Shown here one piece after another: positions 59,301 through 64,000 of a stretch of DNA of 64,000 bases (the stretch's first letter is position 1; each line of letters opens with the position of its first letter). The stretch is from Gordius sp. MW1. Taxonomy: Eukaryota; Nematomorpha; Gordioida; Gordea; Gordiidae. The notes below the pieces were generated by a model, which worked only from the letters and a program-made list of their open reading frames with translations, had not been told where the DNA came from and did not search any database. Location: the NCBI GenBank assembly GCA_964036665.1, contig OZ038532.1, forward strand, positions 6,138,001-6,202,000. Direction: 5' to 3'. Both the position numbers and the translations under genes were made by a program.

Positions 59301-62300
59301 TTCACCAAATCTTTAGATTTAAAGGGGGGGCAGCCGTTTATCCTGCCCCCCCCCTGGCTAGCCCCATGCTTATAGCCAAATGCAATTTAAAATTGTTCGC
59401 GGCTCCTTAGTAGAGCCCTGCAAAATGAAAATTTTCCTGCCCGTGCCCGGCCCGACTTCTTCTTTTTTATTTTGCCCGAGCCCAAAAGACTTTTTCCTTT
59501 TCGGCCAGACCCGATTTTTTAAATAAAACGTTCAAAAAATTCTGTTTTTGAAAATTATTTCACTATCTAATTATAAATGCATTAGATTGTTATTACTCGT
59601 AATTTACAACTAAGAAAGTTTAAAATAAAAAATCCCTTTTCACTCGTTACAATGCTAATAATTCAAAACTAAAAAATAACTTTTAAAAATATACGTTATT
59701 TAACAGTTCCATATAAAAACGTTATTAAATATTTATTTATCTTATTTCTCAAGTTCTAACAGCTACTATGAATAGTTTAAATACTGTAATAAGATTTGCA
59801 ATTCAGGTCATTTATATTATAATAGACAGGTAGAGCCCTGCACGGGCCGTCCGAGGCCCGGCCCGAGCCCGACCCGACGGGCTTTCGGGCCGGGCTCGGG
59901 CAAATTTTAGAATATTGATCGGGTCTCGGGCTCGGGTCGGGCCTGATGGGCCAGCCCGACCCGAGGCCCGAGCCCGAAACGTCGAGCATGGTAATTTTTT
60001 AATTTGCATTAAGCACTTATTATTTTTCTAGATAATATAATGGAGGAAGAATTTGTAGATTTTAGTGTTGGGAAGAGCCCAGAATAGATAACAACGAAGC
60101 TGAGGAAGATGAATTACATAAATATTTAAATACGAATTATATTGATGGTATGAAAGTTTTGGAATGGTGGAAGATGCATCAGAGTGAATTTCCTTGTTTG
60201 AGCAATTTGGCTAGAAAGTATTTGGCAATACCTGCTACATCAGCTAGCAGTGAGCGAGCCTTTTCTACAGCAGGAGCGAGCTTAGGAAGAGAGAAGGACT
60301 TCGTTAAAACCCGATAAATTAAACTCCACTTTATTTATTTACCATAATTATTCATATTTTAAATCACATAATATTCGCGATACGTAATATATTTATAAAT
60401 AAATTTTTGAAATAAAATTGGTACAAATTTACATTTTTAAAAAAGTCGGGCCGCTCGGGCTCGGGTCGGGCCTCAGTGAAAAAAACAAATCGGGCTCGGG
60501 TAAAAAATAAAAAAAAAATTCGGGCTCGGGTCGGGCTCGGGCCGATAAAATTCAATTTTGCAGGGCTCTATAGACAGGGGGAAAAAGCTGAAGTTTGGAC
60601 CTATATTATATATGCTGTGCGAAGATAATTATTTAATATTAAGTTGAGTTTATTCAAATTATATATTATAAAAGTAGTTTGCATTATATCAATTCGGGCC
60701 GGGCTCGGGCCTCAAGTCGGGCCGCCTCATCAGGCCCGACCCGAGCCCGATACTTTTATAAAATTCTGCCCGAGCCCGGCCCGAAACCTGATCGGGTCGG
60801 GCTCAGGCCGGGCTTCGGGCGGCCCGTGCAGGGCTCTACTTCTTAGTCACTTTTGTAAGATCCCCCCCAAGCTCTAATATTAGAATATTTTATTTTAATT
60901 ATTTGACACATTTCGTTTTACATGTTTTATGTATTTATTTTGTATTATTGAATTTTGAAATTTTCCTGTAAAAAAATATCTTTAAACACACCTGTAAATC
61001 CTGGCTCTCTAGCTAGTGTGTTTTTCTAATAGAATTAAGGAGAGCAAGATCTATAAATTAGCCGTTTTATCGTAATAAAGCCGATTTGGAAACATCACAA
61101 GTCAAAAAAATGTTAATTTTCGATCAAATCAAAAAATGTATAATTAAAAAGCGAGCCCTTGCATAGCAATTAATAAGGTCTTACATCTTGTATATCAATG
61201 GCTTGTTCGGAGTTTAGTCTTTCTTTTTCCTTCATTTTTATCGCAGAAAAATGGTCAGCATACCGACCCAAAGCTATCGTTGGCATCAATTTTTTGTGAT
61301 ATTTTCTATATAGAAAGTGTTGATACAGTAAATATTGGCTTTGTCATTTTAATTTAAAAACCATAAATACAATCAATATTTCTTCCTCATAAATTTATTA
61401 TAATATTTGAATTGAACATTTAAGTTTTATAACCTAATTACTTAATACCTTAATGCCCATAATCAATTTTAGATGTGGGGCAAATTTAAACTTTTAAATA
61501 AAAAAATGCAAAGATATTGGCGGATACAAAATTTAAAGTACAAACGTATTATAGAATTAATAGCTTTGGAAGTCGATTTTGTATACGCATTATAAATTAT
61601 ATAATTTGGTATTTAAATTGTATAAGTAAACGTCTATATATAAAGAATTTACAAAAAGATTCTGTTGTGTTGGATTTAAAGGAAGCTTTAAAAGATAGTT
61701 TTCTTAAGATATAAAATTAAATTAACGTTAAAACGATACTGCAGAGAAGCAGGATATTCGCATTTAGTTCAAAACCAAACGATATAAAAGAGCCAATCAA
61801 TGAGAAAGAAAAGTCACGTGATATAGTGCGCATGCGCCCGCATTAATACAATACAATAAGCGTTTTTTTAGACGGTGTACAATGTGTTTGAAACCTTAAA
61901 GACCGTAATTTTTTTTCTTTATAATTAAAAATGTCCAGATTTTACACATTTTAAGGCTCAAACATAATTTATTGCTTTAAAAAGTAAATAAGCAAAAAAA
62001 TATAAGTAGTGTGCGTGATAATGATTATCACTAAAAATGTACAATCACAAAAGTAGAAATCCCGTAATCCTCTTTAAGAACCTTTTAAACTAAAAAGCTC
62101 CAAGGTTTCAATTAAAAATGAGTAAAATGTTATATTATAAAAACTTAAGACAATACCAATTCAGTAGATATTTTAAAGATCAAAGACAACAGGCAAAGCA
62201 TCAATAAAAATTTATTAACATTAGTAAAAAATGAGACAAAATTGCATGATTGATACTAAAAAGTATGACTAGAGTGCCATAAACTAAACCAATATTAATG

Positions 62301-62832
62301 AACATAGCCAGGATTTAAGCTTGAGGCAACTATAATTTACGAAGGAGCAAAATGATAATTATGCATAAAATCTTGCTAGAACAATATAAAGGCTATACTA
62401 ATTCTTATACAAAATATGCGTACTATACAAAAATTTGTAAATCATACATTTTTAAATAGAAAATTTTCATAGTATGATACTTTTGAATAAAAGGGTGTAA
62501 TTGTTCATCAATTTGCTTTTTTAAATCCCAATTTTCAGAATTATCCTTCATAATTAGCTCTCTATCAACTTGCCAATCCCACCTAGGTATAATATATATA
62601 ATCTTTATAGAAATGCAAAGCCAGGGTATTAAAATAAACACAATTTTTACGTTTTCTTCCATCCTATAAAATGGATCCAATATCTAGCCCTAGGCTTCTT
62701 TCCATTTTTTATAGGGTCAAAAGTTATATTAACGATTTTCGCAGAATATAATTTTTTTATTAAGGTTGGATCAGGTTCATAACATAAAACCCTTTCACCA
62801 ATAAAAAATGTGTCATTTGACTGTTTCACCAT
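55403..62832 (-). CDS. msl-3: MSL3-like chromo-barrel/MRG-domain protein (9 exons)
   Basis: About 685 residues from exons 62832-62651, 62582-62481, 61305-61185, 58232-57832, 57415-57071, 56953-56598, 56314-55949, 55829-55745 and 55502-55403; all phases agree and the sum is 2058 nt. Exons 1-2 encode a chromo-barrel: GERVLCYEPDP, LYSAKIVNI, HFIGWKKTWDW, keeping the aromatic residues that bind methyl-lysine in this family. Exon 4 starts the MRG domain (VYILEAYLKTLYYN); exon 5 has MCKEVMDGLRFYFD and LLYANEKDLY. A long Pro/Ser/basic insert (exons 5-7) separates these from SKIFGFIHLLRLLAILPDIL and the final QTYMQSCVYVSANL. EPDP and the split MRG indicate MSL3 rather than MRG15. MSL3 is a subunit of the MSL complex (MOF-containing H4K16 acetylation) in flies and mammals. 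Exon 3 is unlike known homologues and least certain. Confidence 0.88.
56378..56581. mobile_element. hAT-type MITE in MSL3-like intron 6
   Basis: 204 bp, ends tagtgttgtaaaagggcc and ggccat-like atttttacaacacta. Octamers cgcaggct (56370-56377) and cacaggct (56582-56589) agree at seven of eight. Occupies most of the intron between exons 6 and 7. Confidence 0.85.
57617..57795. mobile_element. hAT-type MITE in MSL3-like intron 4
   Basis: 179 bp, ends tagtgttgtaaaaatggc and gccgttttcacaacacca. Flanks caatggat and caatgtag agree at the first five positions. AGTGTTGTAAAA family. Confidence 0.75.
58251..58297 (-). repeat. Terminus of the tandem-repeat element beside a splice site
   Basis: ttaattgctatgcaatttat followed by ggtccgc, ttggttg and tccgtccgtc is the family end. 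It lies about 18 bp upstream (in gene direction) of the exon 4 acceptor of the MSL3-like gene at 58233. The rest of the element is not seen. Confidence 0.7.
58298..59194. other. Part of MSL3-like intron 3, nothing recognised
   Basis: AT-rich with a G run at 58370. The 58925-59125 frame (+) is somewhat GC-richer but matches nothing I know. Confidence 0.3.
59203..59368. mobile_element. hAT-type MITE in MSL3-like intron 3
   Basis: 166 bp, ends catgggcgtagccagc and cctggctagccccatg. Octamers cttatagt (59195-59202) and cttatagc (59369-59376) agree at seven of eight. Very similar to 12272-12436. Confidence 0.9.
59411..59525. repeat. hAT-terminus relic
   Basis: tagagccctgcaaaatgaaa with cccgtgcccggcccgac. 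Same end type as the right end of 59831-60570, without a partner. Confidence 0.55.
59831..60570 (+). mobile_element. Internally deleted hAT element with transposase remnant
   Basis: 740 bp, ends tagagccctgcacgggcc and tttgcagggctcta. Octamer tagacagg duplicated exactly at 59823-59830 and 60571-60578. Dense ggcccgagcccgacccg subterminal repeats at both sides surround the 3' part of a transposase gene. It sits in intron 3 of the MSL3-like gene, antisense to it. Confidence 0.93.
60075..60317 (+). pseudogene. hAT transposase C-terminal dimerisation domain
   Basis: Open to a TAA stop. Contains VLEWWKMHQSEFPCLSNLAR, then KYLAIPATSASSERAFSTAG, the W...FP.L..LA...L.IPATSA.SER.FS.AG signature of the hAT dimerisation region. 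The N-terminal catalytic part is deleted. Closest to intact of the three hAT protein remnants in the window. Confidence 0.93.
60689..60839. repeat. hAT right-end fragment
   Basis: ttcgggccgggctcgggcc through cgtgcagggctcta. Matches the ends of 59831-60570 in inverse arrangement. Its left partner is missing. Confidence 0.6.
62481..62832 (-). other. Chromo-barrel domain exons of the MSL3-like gene
   Basis: Start ATG at 62832 has an upstream in-frame stop. The domain spans about residues 10-75. The donor after GWKKT is AC-gtaaaa, and exon 2 follows after 68 bp with WDWQVDREL. One residue is missing relative to the usual WDxW spacing. Confidence 0.85.
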
Positions 62833-63157
62833 TCTTAGGACATTCTATAAAATTAAATCATATTAAGTTTAGTGGTTGGGTTTGTGAGAATTCATATTAG
62901 AAATTAATCAACAGTCCACTTTGATTTAAATTTTTGATGTATAATAACATACATATTAAATTTATAAACAAAAAAGCTAATGACATATGAATCTTACATA
63001 TTTTTAAGAAATGTATAAGAATATATATACCAATATATTCACAAAACTTGAATATTTCACGATAAAATTAACCTAATTTTTTGGTTATCAGAACATGTGT
63101 TATTTGCGATAAACAACAAAAACAATTTAGTTTTTGTCCCTCATAAAGAATATTTTT

Positions 63158-63214
63158 GAGAGATTTATTAACAGGAGCGCTAGACTCTTTTACGCTCCTG
63201 TTAGTAAATCTCTT
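63158..63214. repeat. Short stable hairpin
   Basis: gagagatttattaacaggagcg (split: gagagattta, ttaacaggagcg) pairs with cgctcctgttagtaaatctctt over about 22 bp with two mismatches and a 13-base loop. The length suits a small-RNA precursor or a tiny MITE. It lies upstream of the MSL3-like gene. Confidence 0.65.
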
Positions 63215-63308
63215 AAGAGCAAAAACAATTATAGACATTTCAAGACGTGCTGATTAATAATCCTCTTAATCATAGCATTGGGAAATAAATGAAGCCAATA
63301 ATTACTGG

Positions 63309-63491
63309 AATGGGCGTAGCCGGGGGGGGGGGGGGAGGGGCGCCCCCTCCCCTAAATGAAAAAAAAAATATTTTCAATAAACTCTTAAAAATTAAAAAAA
63401 AATTATGCTTTGCCCCCCCCCCCCCCCCCAATTGAACATTTTAACGTTTCGCCCCCCCCCCCCCAAAATATAATATCTGGCTACGTCCATG
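63309..63491. mobile_element. hAT-type MITE, CATGGGCGTAGCC family
   Basis: 183 bp, ends aatgggcgtagccggg and ctggctacgtccatg. Flanks attactgg (63301-63308) and gttactag (63492-63499) agree at six of eight. Contains three long G or C runs (over ten bases). Confidence 0.8.
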
Positions 63492-63602
63492 GTTACTAGC
63501 ACAATCTTCTAACGGAATTGGCTATATTGTCTTTGCATGAGAACGTCATAATAGTTACCAGCCTACCACAGTCGGCTAAACAACGAGATTGGGATGCAGT
63601 AT

Positions 63603-64000
63603 TAGAGGTCTGCATGGGCCAAAATTTTAGGGTCAGGCCCGGCCCATACCCGCAAAAATATTATTTGGTTGGCCCGCACCCGGCCCGCAAAAAACCTAAA
63701 TATTGCGCCGGCCCGCACGAATATAGATATGTTGTTTCAAAAAAATTTATTTGTATAAAACTTTGTATCATTCAAAAGATAACTTAGCTCTATATAAAAT
63801 AAGTTTTAATCATAAATTATAATTTAATATTGTAATTTTAAAAATAGAAGTCTATCTATTCTATCAGACAATAATTTCGTTTTTCTATGTTCTATAAGGC
63901 GACTTGCCCTACAGAATATGTGTTCACTCGTCTGGAGACTGGGACAAAAGCTGAATAGCTAATTTTGTTAAGTTTGGTAGCAAAAGTTGGTGTTCTTCCC
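63603..64000 (-). mobile_element. hAT element cut by the window edge
   Basis: Left end tagaggtctgcatgggcc with gtcaggcccggcccatac and cccgcacccggcccgc words, then a transposase 3' end on the minus strand. The other end lies beyond 64000. Confidence 0.75.
63824..63998 (-). pseudogene. hAT transposase C-terminal end, frameshifted
   Basis: Minus-strand translation gives LPNLTKLAIQLL, then after a frameshift SEHIFCRASRLIEHRKTKLL and SDRIDRLLFLK and a stop. The SE..F...........R..LL...+.+L.FLK pattern is the end of the hAT dimerisation domain. The frameshift makes it probably non-functional. Confidence 0.75.

Noticed and set aside
61517-61714. 65-codon plus-strand frame in MSL3-like intron 3
   Set aside because: No motif, strongly AT-driven codons, and no splice-consistent partners.
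1-64000. CRISPR array, operons or prokaryotic island
   Set aside because: The regular repeats have no unique spacers of constant size, genes are spliced, and all mobile elements are eukaryotic types.

Overview
The window is AT-rich eukaryotic DNA. It has spliced genes with mostly short introns (41 to about 150 bp, GT...AG, U-rich 3' ends) and a dense, layered transposon load, with no bacterial or organellar features. An MSL3-type chromatin gene and secreted multi-module architecture point to an animal, most likely an invertebrate. I cannot assign the phylum from sequence alone.

Two host genes can be modelled exon by exon with consistent splice phases. (1) Plus strand, 16447-35600: a secreted protein of about 1360 residues. 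It has a signal peptide and six divergent modules of about 185 residues. Each module is encoded by four exons with the same phase pattern (1-2, 2-0, 0-0, 0-1), and most are separated by small Thr/Pro-rich linker exons of phase 1-1. I do not recognise the module; this is the best candidate for something undescribed. Modules 3 and 4 are a recent internal duplication. The introns hold an RTE-type LINE relic, a 0.88-kb foldback element and several hAT MITEs. (2) Minus strand, 62832-55403: a nine-exon MSL3 homologue of about 685 residues, with an N-terminal chromo-barrel and a C-terminal MRG domain split by a long insert. Its introns also carry hAT-type elements, one repeat end lying about 18 bp from a splice acceptor.

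The rest is mobile DNA. From left to right: an almost intact short LTR element with a 5-bp target duplication (351-2493); tandem-repeat elements with tRNA-like segments (3.6-5.2 kb); a fragment of an RLE-type LINE; many small hAT-type elements, most with 8-bp target duplications; a cluster of hairpin tandem-repeat elements (13.2-15.7 kb); gene 1; the same tandem-repeat elements inverted (36.8-41.4 kb), one carrying a nested hAT element; a decayed LINE with RT and PD-(D/E)XK-like endonuclease (41.8-44.6 kb); a hAT transposase relic (45.6-46.5 kb); two more tandem-repeat elements (46.6-50.1 kb); a Helitron with a broken Pif1-like helicase (51.65-53.5 kb); gene 2; and a hAT element running off the right edge. 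No intact transposase, RT or helicase gene is present.
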